64,000 nt of DNA from a virus. Shown one piece after another: positions 31,101 through 41,332 of this stretch. The notes beneath the pieces are model-generated. The model did no database searches. It was not told where the DNA came from and saw nothing but the letters and a program-made list of their open reading frames with translations. The position numbers were made by a program, and so were the translations under genes. The stretch covers positions 1 through 64,000 of IMG/VR virus record IMGVR_UViG_3300023116_000009; one strand, given 5' to 3'. Each line of letters opens with the position of its first letter. The stretch's first letter is position 1.

Positions 31101-33411
31101 TAGAAACATAGTTTCCTCCACCCGCTTGGAATGGAAGATTCTTTGGTTCAGAAGTTTGAGAATAAACACTAACTGTTCCTTCATCACCACCATCAATGTA
31201 CATTGAAGTACCATACTTATAAAGAACTTGTGGTTCCACAATACGTGGTGCCTGTGCAGCACCAATTCTCATCTCATACTTAAACCTGTAGAAAGGATCA
31301 CCCATCGAGGGTTCCTGTAGTTTGTTCTCAATAACAAATGTATGAACAACTACCCAACGTGCTTTTCCATTTTCGACAGGAATATATGCATACAATCTTA
31401 AACCAATAGCACCATACCAACCAAATTCAATCTTGTACATGGTGATTTCATCTGTGGTTAACAGATACCCACTCGGACCATTACCATTTAAACTATCTCC
31501 ATTAAACTTCTCTTTTGGAAGAGAAATTTCCTGAACAGAATAAACCTTATCAGCAATGGTTTTATCATAGTATTTTACTAATGAGATATCTTCGTTACCA
31601 TCTTGATCAGCAACACCGAGTTCTTGTAGTGAAGACAATGGAAGATGTACGGTAGATCTCCTGACAATATAAAAATTGGCACCATCTCTTCTAAATACAT
31701 ACTCATCAAAGTCATTAAAAATACCCCATTCTGCAAAGTTACCAGCAGTATCCTTTGCCATGGTTGCTCTAGTGCCAAAGGTATATCCACTAATACGCCC
31801 TGGTTGATACCTAAATGCTTGTCTGGACTGCAGTAAAGCATACTGACCACCAACTGGACTGTATCCTGGGACAAAATCACTCGCTACAGGAACTCCACCA
31901 GCGTTAGCAGAAATAAAAGGTTTGTTTAACCACTCTTCTCTGTAAGGGTTTAAATACGTTTCTGGACTTGATGCACCTTCGTTTGGAGTACCTGTAGCAA
32001 TAGCACCCGCATCTATTGTAGTATCCGTTCCAGTTCCCCTTAACGTCAGTGCTAAATCAAATATAAATCCAAATCCAATTCTCTCATTTGTGACTGGTTC
32101 ATAGATTTCTCCTTCACCAGAGTTAATTAATCTCCAGGTATCTGTCCAGATTGAGATCTGACGATAGTACTGAGTTGTACTACCACCAAAGTATTGATTG
32201 CTGTAGAATGTAGCATCATCCCAAATATTAATTGCTGGTAAGAACCTTGTAATGAAATAATTATATTTCTGATAAGCAATTGGACTATTAATTGAAAGAT
32301 CTCTTAAGTTTCTAAAATACTCATAGAGTGCTTTACCCAACTTCAACCAATTCTGCCACCTAATCCACCTTTCCTCACTAAACAGACCATTAACATTATT
32401 ACCATCTGCATCTAATACTTGAGACAGTGGTGGATATGGGAAAGTATATGGTACAGGGAAGGAACTAATTCTCAATGCACCTTCATTACCAACTTCTTCA
32501 ATTCGAGATTGATAATGTGGTCCTTCCCTCTCAGTTTCTCTCTGAGTCCAAACGATAGGACCAATGTTGTTGTTATCAGTATAATATACAAATTCATCTG
32601 GATTAAGACCGTAAGTAGATACGTTAGAGAACAGTCCTAATTGTGTCTCAGCACGATCGATGCCCAGCAGTGTAGAACTAACTTCAGATGTTGATGGAAA
32701 TACTTCTTCAATTTTAACTACTCCACTTCTAGTCAAAGTCAGTTTCTTTCTAATCAAAGAAACTGGTGGAGTGTCAGTTTTTAAAATTGTATTTAATGGA
32801 TCCTTATTTAAAATGAATTTTAAAAGTAGATTACCATTAGCGTCAATACTTTCTTGAATCTCATTAATCGTAAAAGTTTCATACTCTCTACCATCAAATG
32901 CATTTGATTGAATAAGAGTACGTGGGTCTCCGTCATCATAAAGATCTCGGAAAATAGAAGCGCCAGTTGCCATTTCAATGGTATCTTTAGGCGCAATATA
33001 CTTGTATCCCCCTTGAGGATTAGTGATCTCAACATAAGGAGGAATGTCACCTCCAGTTTCGGGATCTGCTCCTGGTTGGCGGCGTCTTACTTCAAATTCA
33101 TCCCCAAATAAAACAAAGTCAAGAACTTGCTTTTCTTCTGGAATAGTTGGGAGGACAACTCCTAACGCTTTGTCTGAAGTTAATTCACTAGTAACAAATC
33201 CATCAATCAAAGACACTAAGGGATCACCAGAGGAATCTGTCAACGGAGTTCCTTCAATATCTTGAAGGATCACATACAGATCTCTGGTTGCCGCTGCTCT
33301 AAATTGATACCCGATCTTGGTATCGAAAGAACTACCACTCAGGGTGGTGATGTCGTTAGGATCGGGTGGATAATAAAATGAAGAAAACGACGGTGTTGAT
33401 GTGACTGCCAT
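28162..33411 (-). CDS. giant virion structural protein, 1749 aa
   Basis: A very large beta-rich structural protein. It shares at least two modules with the adjacent 1532-aa protein. One is around FRYQPGRISGYTFG (~residue 532), where the partner has FRYQPGRVSAGTFG. The other is around MYKIEFGWYGAIG (~660), where the partner has MYKIEFSWYGAVG, followed in both by a YIDGGD-GTV segment. A T4 gp10-like or fibre-base role is possible, but no T4 gene can be named with confidence. It belongs to the run of fibre genes with 3-nt spacers. Confidence 0.7.
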   Translation of the reverse strand: MAVTSTPSFSSFYYPPDPNDITTLSGSSFDTKIGYQFRAAATRDLYVILQDIEGTPLTDSSGDPLVSLIDGFVTSELTSDKALGVVLPTIPEEKQVLDFVLFGDEFEVRRRQPGADPETGGDIPPYVEITNPQGGYKYIAPKDTIEMATGASIFRDLYDDGDPRTLIQSNAFDGREYETFTINEIQESIDANGNLLLKFILNKDPLNTILKTDTPPVSLIRKKLTLTRSGVVKIEEVFPSTSEVSSTLLGIDRAETQLGLFSNVSTYGLNPDEFVYYTDNNNIGPIVWTQRETEREGPHYQSRIEEVGNEGALRISSFPVPYTFPYPPLSQVLDADGNNVNGLFSEERWIRWQNWLKLGKALYEYFRNLRDLSINSPIAYQKYNYFITRFLPAINIWDDATFYSNQYFGGSTTQYYRQISIWTDTWRLINSGEGEIYEPVTNERIGFGFIFDLALTLRGTGTDTTIDAGAIATGTPNEGASSPETYLNPYREEWLNKPFISANAGGVPVASDFVPGYSPVGGQYALLQSRQAFRYQPGRISGYTFGTRATMAKDTAGNFAEWGIFNDFDEYVFRRDGANFYIVRRSTVHLPLSSLQELGVADQDGNEDISLVKYYDKTIADKVYSVQEISLPKEKFNGDSLNGNGPSGYLLTTDEITMYKIEFGWYGAIGLRLYAYIPVENGKARWVVVHTFVIENKLQEPSMGDPFYRFKYEMRIGAAQAPRIVEPQVLYKYGTSMYIDGGDEGTVSVYSQTSEPKNLPFQAGGGNYVSIFGLYPKTNIVSGGTDAQGNNVSIPNKKIIIPKALSITATGVTPGETNAMAEINFTKCVACKGSAYIYMPDVYNGNHNVNRKFKKLPLDEISTTLTLAPIDIDVLDVEDNGYTIVIPSTNHTYIRNGDYVNAFDDANGNPLLNSGHIVNKKYRGNVGDITNKGTGYAAGTYQDVALSGGTGDYLTADIVVEDGVATSQGVTPVTTAGDAYVVNELVFSASGGIQIRVDSVDGTGGILTYTILRGGSGNSTGDVTMNVASNAGTTAAVINIVAQNGVVTEVTTTLKGSNYTVGDQLTAADSDLGSGGGSNFQYTLTAVGAYSFGLIDVSEFSIVADIRLSGETITVQPCFVLTEEKRKLFDLDLTDVYTKVSTTRLWNTYIGDVGADFVGVMPTTANLLGYVIGKRWDLDEERQLDPARIVLNTNPIGDDPAVPADFFGDPNTETFDALFDQKSTMVVSPTPLSGPTGVLKWLENYTRNSTGSVSEWEIGFTPYRPIFDQATGELLSWKTQSDQDLTEVSYELNTDTGAFNSYQKLVKFIPADKSVSLELHPYGTSYSYTGFEDGEDWYGRIAPFTEDFRINTPRGSSSGRCATTRLEKQETTTTFVEQIDASQLTSIGIGDFLEGSFEGDTQQERVAAMNAYKNSAQYFLRKTGNVKIYGASGSPFGGQIAYNPPNTLSYIKFFYESDGQGGIVSTTPKIARFAGEEKTYEVTINQETVRYNIIPIKDNDLTTDVDVAGSVDENGNSLIPAGGFNIAYNGVEMKAWFSGTDDGGNSEQDKYNTPGSYSGGGNNQAVFDFDAFPLYAFVKMRDNARIRSAELHDIDELGNLSTQNPQWKRNFNQVINPQSGLFEGVDRTTYGLEDNLRTGQIDVNGVGDTVQSSIIPNDDVVPAAFQQVSRLSSATIDTQGEGILRPGDRLTTLYINNETKYFDLEDVFGFDRKVLTPDVVNTEAVFIVGRAIGNTAVDIEINITYVEQL

Positions 33412-33414
33412 TTA

Positions 33415-36400
33415 TTATTGTTCCTCCCACGTAATAGCGGCGTTAATTTCCGTTTCAGCAGCACTGCTGTCATATAATCTATTTACACTACCAACAATAA
33501 AGAGATTTTCGATCTCATCCGTGAGTGGGAATGAGAGATAATCTTTGTTGTAGTCGAAGAACTGCTGTAATGGGAACTGTTCGCCACTATTAGATGGAGT
33601 GAACAATGTCGTAATGACTTGACCTGTGCCTGGAATTGGTGTTCTCTGCTCATCAGAGACCGCAATAGCGGACAATGAAGTGAGAGGATCTGATGTTGGA
33701 TTAACTGCCGATCCATCCAGACCATTTGCTGCAGGGTTTGGTTCTCTGAACTCACCTGCTCTCAGGAAATCACCAAAGATAACGATGTTTGAACTATACT
33801 TCTGATATGAACTAAAGAGGTAAGTACCACTTGCATTTCTTTGAAGAAGACCAAAAATAGTAAATACGTTACCATTATCACCTTCATAGTATCCTCTGAA
33901 ATATCCATAGGTAGAGGTAAGGTTCTCTAAGTATGGTTTTGATGTTCCAGGGATTCTAGCACCTTCAAGAGCAGTTGGTCTACCAATTGAACCAATGGTT
34001 AACCCATCACCATTAGTGTAATCCGTTCTCATGTTACCCTTATTTCCACCAACAGTTGCAGTGGAATCTGCCTGAGTACCATCCTTAGTTTGGAATACAG
34101 GTGTCTTAATCAGTTTAATAGTAGCAGGTTGGTTAGAGTTACCAATAGACAATCTTGTGGGATATACCTGAATTCTATTTCTAACACCATTAACCTTATC
34201 TCTACAATTTAAACCAACTAAGATATTTGGACGATCCAGAACTAAGAAGAAATCACCAGATTGAGCACCACTAATTGGTTTGCTCAGATAAATTTTAGTA
34301 CCACTGACCCAAGATACCTTTACATTTGGTTCTCTATTAGGTGTAACTAAAGTTGCACCAATGTAGAATGTAGGATCTGTTACCGTAGGACCATTAGTAT
34401 TAGTTGCTCCAGCAAGGTCAAGATATGGATATGGATCAGAATTATCGGAAATATCTCCATAGTTATTTCCAGCAGTAATGTTAAATCTCAATCTTGAACC
34501 ATATACCTCAGAGGATACTGGCGTTGCATAGTTAAACAAACGAACTGTACCACGGTCACCACCATCAATGTAGTATGAAGCACCATACTTAACAAGGAAT
34601 TCAGAGTAAGAGTTAGAGTAACCAACTGTGTTGTCAGTTCTTCTATCGTTCTTATAACCATATGAGAACTCAGTACCACCACCATAGACGTAATAAGTAA
34701 TTGGAAGAGTTGGATTACCCAGAGATGCAACCTTCAACTGGTTCGATGCTCTGAGGTGGTGTACACGTACCCAGCGTGCCTCTCCAGAGTCCAGAGGGAC
34801 GTATGCAAGGAAGAGAGCACCAACAGCGCCGTACCATGAGAATTCAATCTTATACATGGTAACGTTCTCAGGATTCAAGTTCCAACTGGATGCTCTTGTT
34901 AAGTCGGCACCTGTTGTCTCATCTCTAACAGTTTGTCCTGGGAAGTTTTGAGAACCTTGTGAGTATACAACGTCAGAGTAAAGAACATCAGTACCAAGTG
35001 CTTCAGTACCCTCGGCAAGACCATGGACTTTCTCTCCAGAGAATCTTGAGCGAGGAACTCTATACTCATAGACACCCCAGTGTGCTGGTTTTACATGATT
35101 ATATACCCACTCTTTAAGAAGTTTCTTATTAACATCATCAATATCATTTTTAATTGATGTTGCGTTTGCTGCAGTATTTAAGGATATGTCTGTTGTAACA
35201 AATCCAACCTTGTCATCAATAGCAGTACCATAACTGTACCTGTATGGGAAACAACCGTAGGGATTGAGACCTGTTACTGCTTGAGGATCTGCATTTTCTA
35301 CAGTACCTCTGTATGCAAAGTTAGTGGTATTTGGTAATACAAATGGTGCAGGAGTTACAACATAAGGAGTATTCTTTTTAAATGCAATACAGTTACTATC
35401 AGATCTTACAAATCTGTGAGTGCTAGTATCAGTAGAAGGAACTGTTGCCAAAACTTGAACTGTAAAAGATGTAGCATCAACTACAGTAATTGGAACCCAC
35501 TTGCCACTGATTGGGTCAGGTGCTCTTGTGTTTGCAGTATTGTTTCCATTGGGGTCAGGAGTACCATCAAGATTCTCATTAAATGATCTTGGATACCTGT
35601 GCTCTGTAGCATGAGAATCTTGATTACAAGTAAAGATTAATGAATAATCATCAATCTTGATAAGATCACCAGTTTCCAAATTATGGGCACTATCAAAATT
35701 GATAGTCATCAAACCTGTGGTTGGATTATAAACAATACCACCATCAGTACCATCACCAGTGCCAGCAGTTTGATTTGGGGTTAGTTTATAATTAATCTCT
35801 GCATCAGTATTAATAACAATTGGAGTGATTTGGTTAGTGTCGTAGATTTGAGCACTACCGAGAGAAAATACGTTAGAATCACCCGCTGCTGCCCTTGTTA
35901 GTTCAACACGTGAACCACGAATTCCATCAACATAATAAATACCACCATCAACAATAGAATCTTGAATTGTACTACCAACTCCCAAATCATTGAATACAGT
36001 TCCATCATTTTGCTTCTTATTCTTGTAAATGTATACTCCAGACCCCTTTCTAAGACCTAAACTTACACATCTACCAGTAAATTGAGTATGAGTATGAAGA
36101 ATTGTAGATGTCTTCAGCGTAAACTGGAAAGTATTGCTGGTAACGTTTTCAATTGGGAAAGTATCTTCATCATCTTTAGCAGGGTAAATCTTTGGTTGAG
36201 GATTGTATGAACAATTAGTTTCAATACCCTCAAGATGAATCATATCGCCTGCAACAATATTGTTGGATGCAGTTGTTTCAATAAAGGCATAACCAAAGTC
36301 AGCACTAGCTTGATCTACAATATAGTTAAAATCGGTGATGGTATATGAATCTCCAGATGAGGTTGCTGGGATCGTCTGAGACCATTTTCCGAGGGTTCCA

Positions 36401-38013
36401 CCACTGACATAAGTATTAGTTGCGGGATCAATTCCAGAAACTGCTTGCTTACCAATTTGCAGTTCAAAAGTTCTAGAATCAACTCTTCTACGAATGTAGA
36501 ATACGATTGGATCAAATGATTCTGGGAACGAAGTTTTACCAGTGCCTGCAAGAGTTACTGAACTACCAAACTTAACTCTATCACCCTCATACCATGTGTC
36601 ATTGTCACTTCCAACAGTTACCGTAGCAACACCAGTAACTCCATTATAAGACCAACCAGTGATGGCAACACTTTGTGTAGTTGCTTGAGAAACTTCTGCT
36701 ACTCTACCTGTATTTGGATTATATGCTTGTGCAACACTGAAACCATCAAATCCATTGTATCCACCAGCACCAGGACTATCGTAAAAAGATTTACCAACAA
36801 ATACTTTTAGTGTATTTCCTGCCTTGGATTCAACTCTAAACAGGGTTTGTGCATACTTGTTGGGATATAACTTAGCACCAGTATTACAAGTAAGCAGAAT
36901 ATCTTTCAGGGTAACACTATCACCCTCTTTGAATCCATGGTCACTAGTTGTAGTAACCTGACAAACACCTGTAGTATTATTGTAGGAGAAATCTCTAATG
37001 TGCTTCTCATAAGGATCAAGAAGCAATTCAGTAGATTCTGTTCCTTTAACAGATGCAGAAGTATCTGCACCAACTTGAGCAACATAAATCTCTCTCTTAT
37101 CCTTCAGTAATGATTGGTCAAACAAACCACCATGGATGTTTAACAAACCATCACGCAAGATTACTGCATCTCCATGATAATCATAGTAATCCCCAGGGAT
37201 TTCCATGTTACCATAATCATCATATTGAGCAACACCAAATTGACGTGGATTAGTAGTGTTATCAGGATCGTAGAAATACTTTTCGTTCTTCTGTCTGATT
37301 AATGACTGGGTTCTTCTTACACAACAGAAGTTATCACCACGACCTTCATGAATACTCTCATAATAATAACCATCAAATTTATCAAATACACCATACTTCT
37401 TAACCGATGGATTAAGTACTTGACGATCTTGTCCTGCAAGTAAGTACGTTTTGCCATTATCAGCAATGGCACCATTAGGATAAAATGCTGAACTGATTGC
37501 AGAAGCAGTAGTATATGGAGCACGACCAAACTTAACACCAAATGTACCAGCAGAAACACGACCTGGCTGGTATCTAAAGAATCTCTTAGATGTTAAGATT
37601 GAGTGTTCATTTGCGGGTGCCTCAACAAGAGCACCTGCCTCTGCGGGAACGTGCCCAAGACCCCAATCCTGAACACCTGGGATTCCAGTATATTCATTCT
37701 GTGTAGCACCAGTGCCACCTGCTGGAATAGTTAGTGCCTGTTCAGGAACTGCTGTCCATTCTGATGGGTTAACATCGTAAGTATTAACATCGGCAAAGAT
37801 ACCTAATGCAACTTCAGATCTGGGAATGCCCAGCAAAGAAAGAGCAACTTCCGATTGTTGCTTATTTTGTTCTTCAACAGGAATTGCTTCCTGGTCACTA
37901 GCGATAACAACAGGAATTGACTTCTCTGCAGGTTGTTGTCCAGTAGGAACTGGAGCAGTTCTGCCGACAACTACGACGGCAGAGTTATTGTTTACATTAG
38001 TATTAGTTGCCAT
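33415..38013 (-). CDS. giant virion structural protein, 1532 aa, paralogue of the 1749-aa protein
   Basis: The N-terminus is Asn/Val-rich (MATNTNVNNNSAVVVVGRTA), followed by a QQPAEKSIPVVIASDQEAIP motif that recurs in cyanophage structural proteins. It shares the FRYQPGR...TFG module (~residue 148) and the MYKIEF.WYGA module (~1050) with the next gene, and carries many beta repeats between them. Probably a fibre or baseplate-periphery protein. The gene is separated by only 3 nt on each side from its neighbours, which suggests one transcript. Confidence 0.7.
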   Translation of the reverse strand: MATNTNVNNNSAVVVVGRTAPVPTGQQPAEKSIPVVIASDQEAIPVEEQNKQQSEVALSLLGIPRSEVALGIFADVNTYDVNPSEWTAVPEQALTIPAGGTGATQNEYTGIPGVQDWGLGHVPAEAGALVEAPANEHSILTSKRFFRYQPGRVSAGTFGVKFGRAPYTTASAISSAFYPNGAIADNGKTYLLAGQDRQVLNPSVKKYGVFDKFDGYYYESIHEGRGDNFCCVRRTQSLIRQKNEKYFYDPDNTTNPRQFGVAQYDDYGNMEIPGDYYDYHGDAVILRDGLLNIHGGLFDQSLLKDKREIYVAQVGADTSASVKGTESTELLLDPYEKHIRDFSYNNTTGVCQVTTTSDHGFKEGDSVTLKDILLTCNTGAKLYPNKYAQTLFRVESKAGNTLKVFVGKSFYDSPGAGGYNGFDGFSVAQAYNPNTGRVAEVSQATTQSVAITGWSYNGVTGVATVTVGSDNDTWYEGDRVKFGSSVTLAGTGKTSFPESFDPIVFYIRRRVDSRTFELQIGKQAVSGIDPATNTYVSGGTLGKWSQTIPATSSGDSYTITDFNYIVDQASADFGYAFIETTASNNIVAGDMIHLEGIETNCSYNPQPKIYPAKDDEDTFPIENVTSNTFQFTLKTSTILHTHTQFTGRCVSLGLRKGSGVYIYKNKKQNDGTVFNDLGVGSTIQDSIVDGGIYYVDGIRGSRVELTRAAAGDSNVFSLGSAQIYDTNQITPIVINTDAEINYKLTPNQTAGTGDGTDGGIVYNPTTGLMTINFDSAHNLETGDLIKIDDYSLIFTCNQDSHATEHRYPRSFNENLDGTPDPNGNNTANTRAPDPISGKWVPITVVDATSFTVQVLATVPSTDTSTHRFVRSDSNCIAFKKNTPYVVTPAPFVLPNTTNFAYRGTVENADPQAVTGLNPYGCFPYRYSYGTAIDDKVGFVTTDISLNTAANATSIKNDIDDVNKKLLKEWVYNHVKPAHWGVYEYRVPRSRFSGEKVHGLAEGTEALGTDVLYSDVVYSQGSQNFPGQTVRDETTGADLTRASSWNLNPENVTMYKIEFSWYGAVGALFLAYVPLDSGEARWVRVHHLRASNQLKVASLGNPTLPITYYVYGGGTEFSYGYKNDRRTDNTVGYSNSYSEFLVKYGASYYIDGGDRGTVRLFNYATPVSSEVYGSRLRFNITAGNNYGDISDNSDPYPYLDLAGATNTNGPTVTDPTFYIGATLVTPNREPNVKVSWVSGTKIYLSKPISGAQSGDFFLVLDRPNILVGLNCRDKVNGVRNRIQVYPTRLSIGNSNQPATIKLIKTPVFQTKDGTQADSTATVGGNKGNMRTDYTNGDGLTIGSIGRPTALEGARIPGTSKPYLENLTSTYGYFRGYYEGDNGNVFTIFGLLQRNASGTYLFSSYQKYSSNIVIFGDFLRAGEFREPNPAANGLDGSAVNPTSDPLTSLSAIAVSDEQRTPIPGTGQVITTLFTPSNSGEQFPLQQFFDYNKDYLSFPLTDEIENLFIVGSVNRLYDSSAAETEINAAITWEEQ

Positions 38014-38016
38014 GTC

Positions 38017-41000
38017 TTACTTTACTCCGATGATTCCCTTGGCGATGGTAAATGTACGTTGCTTCTTTATATATCCTCTGGCGGCAGGGTCTGCTGTAAT
38101 ACTGCCTCCATTGTTATTAGCATTGAATGTGTTGAAATCTGCTTTATACAGAACCATATTCCATGCTTGATTGACGAAATTCAGTCCACGAACTTCAAGT
38201 TCAGAAGGTAAACTATACCCAGTAACTGGGTTGTGCTCCTGTAATGTTACAATATCCCCAATGGTGAATTCACCAACGGTTTCAGCGGTAATTTTAATTG
38301 TATATTGCTGAGAATTTTGATCATAATCAACTACACCAGTAATGTTATAATTATCGGCGTCACCAATATTTATTTCCTCAGTAGCATTTACATAATATAC
38401 GATGTAGTTATAATTAATTCCAACTACACCTTGAATTGTTCTGTAAGGAATGCTACTCAAAGCAGCAGGAGGAATTTGAACTTGAACCCCACCATTAGCA
38501 GCATCATATACTTGAGTTTCAAGGACAGATCTGTTAACTCCACCAACGTTATAAGTCAGTGGGTTTGCACCAAGGGTTTCATTTCCATTATTATCAACAT
38601 TAACTGTATATACAAATGTATTAAAGATTGCACTGGTGAAGTTCTTGGCAACATTCTCTTCAACATAAGTAAATCTAACTGGACCATTGGTTCCAGTCCC
38701 TGCCGTCTTGTAGCAGTTAAGGTTAATATTATTAAAGTCAGAATCATAAAGATCTGTTGTTGGAATCCACTCATCATCTGGTCCAAGAACAAGATTATTC
38801 TCAGTGTTAGAACTTCTAGCACCGTAAGTTCTGATCCCTGTTCCAGAGTTTCTAATAATACAAGAGTTAAATGCTACAACCTCAGTGGTTGTAATATCTG
38901 CAGGTCCAGGGTTGTTAATAAATGCACTATCAGAAACTTTAAGAACGCTACAGTTAGTTGCTTGAAGTGGATTATCAAAGGAAGTGTAAGTTGTTGAATT
39001 ATCACTAATAAAGCAGTTTTGAACAGATACTCTTGATCCTTCAGCAATCCAAAGACCATCGCCTACAGAGTTAGTAATATCACATCCAGAAATTGAGAAG
39101 TTATCAATCCCCCCAGCATAAACTAAAGCATTTGATTCTGGAGATGCACTAACACCCAATCTGATGTTATTGTCATAATTTCCATCAATGACAATATTAT
39201 TGACTGTAATGTTTTTATTTGGTTGAGAAGTAGTGTTTGATGGTGTTCCAGTTGCATCCTCTGGTGTTCTCAAATATAAAGCACAATACGTTCTACTGAT
39301 TTCACCATTTGAATTCCTGTTCCATGAAGTGTCAAAGTATTGCTTTTTAATGATGCAGGACTTACCCGCTCCAGCAAGAGAGAAGTTTGAAGGAATGTCT
39401 AATCTCTTAACCAAATATGTACCACCAGTTAAGTATAATGAATCCAGTCCCTTATCAATAACATCATCAATTACAGCATGTATTGCTTCAGTGTCATCAT
39501 GAACTACTTGCACTCCGCCAGCAGCAATATTGATGTTTGTAGTATTTGAAGTATCAACCGTATCATATGCAGTATCTGGTGAATTACTTAAAGTAATTGT
39601 TTTGGTAGCATAATCTACTGACTCAACAGTTCTCTCAACATATCCAGCAATTGCTCTAGCGGTTGGAACTGTATTTGGAAGTACCGTGGTTGGGAACCCA
39701 TACATCTTAGTATGATTCGCATGAATAGTTCCATCAGTATTTTTATTTCCCCAAGTCACTCTATCAAATGCACCATAATCCTTAAAGTCAATTGGACCCA
39801 AGTTAATGTCAGAACCAATATCTCTTTGACCAACAATTGCAATGAGATTTAAGTTCGCATTATGTACCGAAGGAGCAATTGCATTTCCTTCAGCAGTACT
39901 TACAACTGCACTAATATCATTATGATAACGATAGACAAGAATTGCATGATTAGCATCTGGTCTGAACAGTTTCAAGTTGTTATATCTTTGCTCATTAAAC
40001 TGAGTGAGGGGATAGTTTGCAACAACATTAGTATTTGCTCCTGATCCTGCGTGTTTTAGTTGATGGAATGAAGATACAACGCCAGTATCTACATTTAACA
40101 ATCTTACATAATATGTGTAGTTTACTCCGCCACCACTTCCACCAACAGCAGCAGTAACTTGGGCACTTTGATCAATACTTGTTGTCCACTGATTATACAC
40201 ACTAGAACTGTCTGAGTTAGTGTAATCATATTGACTAATATTCTTTGTATTGACACCAAAGACCTTTACAGTTTGTCCAATTCTCCAAGTACCAACATTT
40301 TGTGATACAGTATCACCATTACCATCAAGATAATCTCCAATACTTACAACAAGTTTATTGTTAGCATCAACACCCAGAGCAGTCGCTCTGTAAATAGTGC
40401 CATCTCCAGAAACTCCAAAGGATGACAGGTTGTTAACATCACCAGTATTTAAAGAGAAGTACTCAAATGCCGTTCCCTGCTCATTAACTCTCAGCAACTG
40501 TTCAGGAAGTCCACCAACAGTAATTCCAGTACCACCACCAGAGATAGGAATAACAGGGAGATCTGTTGTTTGAATATTTTGATAACTCGTAGCACGAATA
40601 GAACCAGTTACATCCAGTGTTGCTTGTGGATCATCATTATTAATACCAATACGGTTTTCATCATTAGTGTATGCTTGATTAGATCCATTGACAGATCTAA
40701 CATTAATTACGTTATCATTACCACTCTTAATCCTAAGGATATTATTAACACCACCGACTTCAATTGCACTAGTAGCAGTATCATATCCAAGTACTTTAGT
40801 ATAGGAGGTTCCAGATGTTAAGATCTTAACTGTGGTGCTACCAAGGGAAATACCATCGGTAGGAACAAGAGATAAAAGAGAACTCCCGCCAACTGATAAA
40901 ACTAATGCTTCAGGTGATGATACTCTAGAAATACCTGTTGTAGTACTATCACCAAAAATTAATGACGGATTAGAACTAGTTCCGTTATTAAGTTTTAGTT

Positions 41001-41304
41001 TTGGTGAATTAATTTGCGTGTTATTATCTGCTAAAGTTAAGTTACCAGCAGATACCGTAAGTCCACCAACAGCAAGTTCCAGAGCAGAGTCGGTTGCTGC
41101 TGGAGCAGTCAAAGTTAGTTTATTAGAACCAGCAGTAAAATAAGTCGCCCCTTGCCCAACTCTAATATTTAAAGTCGATTCTAATGTAATTGGTTGTGTT
41201 CCAATGTCTGCTGATCCAGTTGCATTCAAATATTGGGTATCAAATTTACCCTCTGTGATAGTTTGATCCTTAATTACACTGGACGTAATTCTAGTTAGTG
41301 CCAT
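38017..41304 (-). CDS. tail fibre-type protein with a pectin-lyase-like beta-helix, 1095 aa
   Basis: The start MALTRITSSVIKDQTITEGK is a fibre-type attachment segment seen in related cyanophages. Residues ~600-825 show a right-handed beta-helix pattern: DDTEAIHAVIDDVIDKG, LYLTGGTYLVKRLDIPSNFS, NITVNNIVIDGNYDNN, FSISGCDITNSVGDGLWI and VSVQNCFISDNS. The D-D-T-x-A-I opening and parallel short strands are typical of tailspike pectate-lyase folds that bind or cut polysaccharide. A catalytic acid pair cannot be assigned. Probably a receptor-binding fibre. Confidence 0.75.
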   Translation of the reverse strand: MALTRITSSVIKDQTITEGKFDTQYLNATGSADIGTQPITLESTLNIRVGQGATYFTAGSNKLTLTAPAATDSALELAVGGLTVSAGNLTLADNNTQINSPKLKLNNGTSSNPSLIFGDSTTTGISRVSSPEALVLSVGGSSLLSLVPTDGISLGSTTVKILTSGTSYTKVLGYDTATSAIEVGGVNNILRIKSGNDNVINVRSVNGSNQAYTNDENRIGINNDDPQATLDVTGSIRATSYQNIQTTDLPVIPISGGGTGITVGGLPEQLLRVNEQGTAFEYFSLNTGDVNNLSSFGVSGDGTIYRATALGVDANNKLVVSIGDYLDGNGDTVSQNVGTWRIGQTVKVFGVNTKNISQYDYTNSDSSSVYNQWTTSIDQSAQVTAAVGGSGGGVNYTYYVRLLNVDTGVVSSFHQLKHAGSGANTNVVANYPLTQFNEQRYNNLKLFRPDANHAILVYRYHNDISAVVSTAEGNAIAPSVHNANLNLIAIVGQRDIGSDINLGPIDFKDYGAFDRVTWGNKNTDGTIHANHTKMYGFPTTVLPNTVPTARAIAGYVERTVESVDYATKTITLSNSPDTAYDTVDTSNTTNINIAAGGVQVVHDDTEAIHAVIDDVIDKGLDSLYLTGGTYLVKRLDIPSNFSLAGAGKSCIIKKQYFDTSWNRNSNGEISRTYCALYLRTPEDATGTPSNTTSQPNKNITVNNIVIDGNYDNNIRLGVSASPESNALVYAGGIDNFSISGCDITNSVGDGLWIAEGSRVSVQNCFISDNSTTYTSFDNPLQATNCSVLKVSDSAFINNPGPADITTTEVVAFNSCIIRNSGTGIRTYGARSSNTENNLVLGPDDEWIPTTDLYDSDFNNINLNCYKTAGTGTNGPVRFTYVEENVAKNFTSAIFNTFVYTVNVDNNGNETLGANPLTYNVGGVNRSVLETQVYDAANGGVQVQIPPAALSSIPYRTIQGVVGINYNYIVYYVNATEEINIGDADNYNITGVVDYDQNSQQYTIKITAETVGEFTIGDIVTLQEHNPVTGYSLPSELEVRGLNFVNQAWNMVLYKADFNTFNANNNGGSITADPAARGYIKKQRTFTIAKGIIGVK

Positions 41305-41332
41305 TCTGTGCTTTTACCCTATGTTTTATTTA

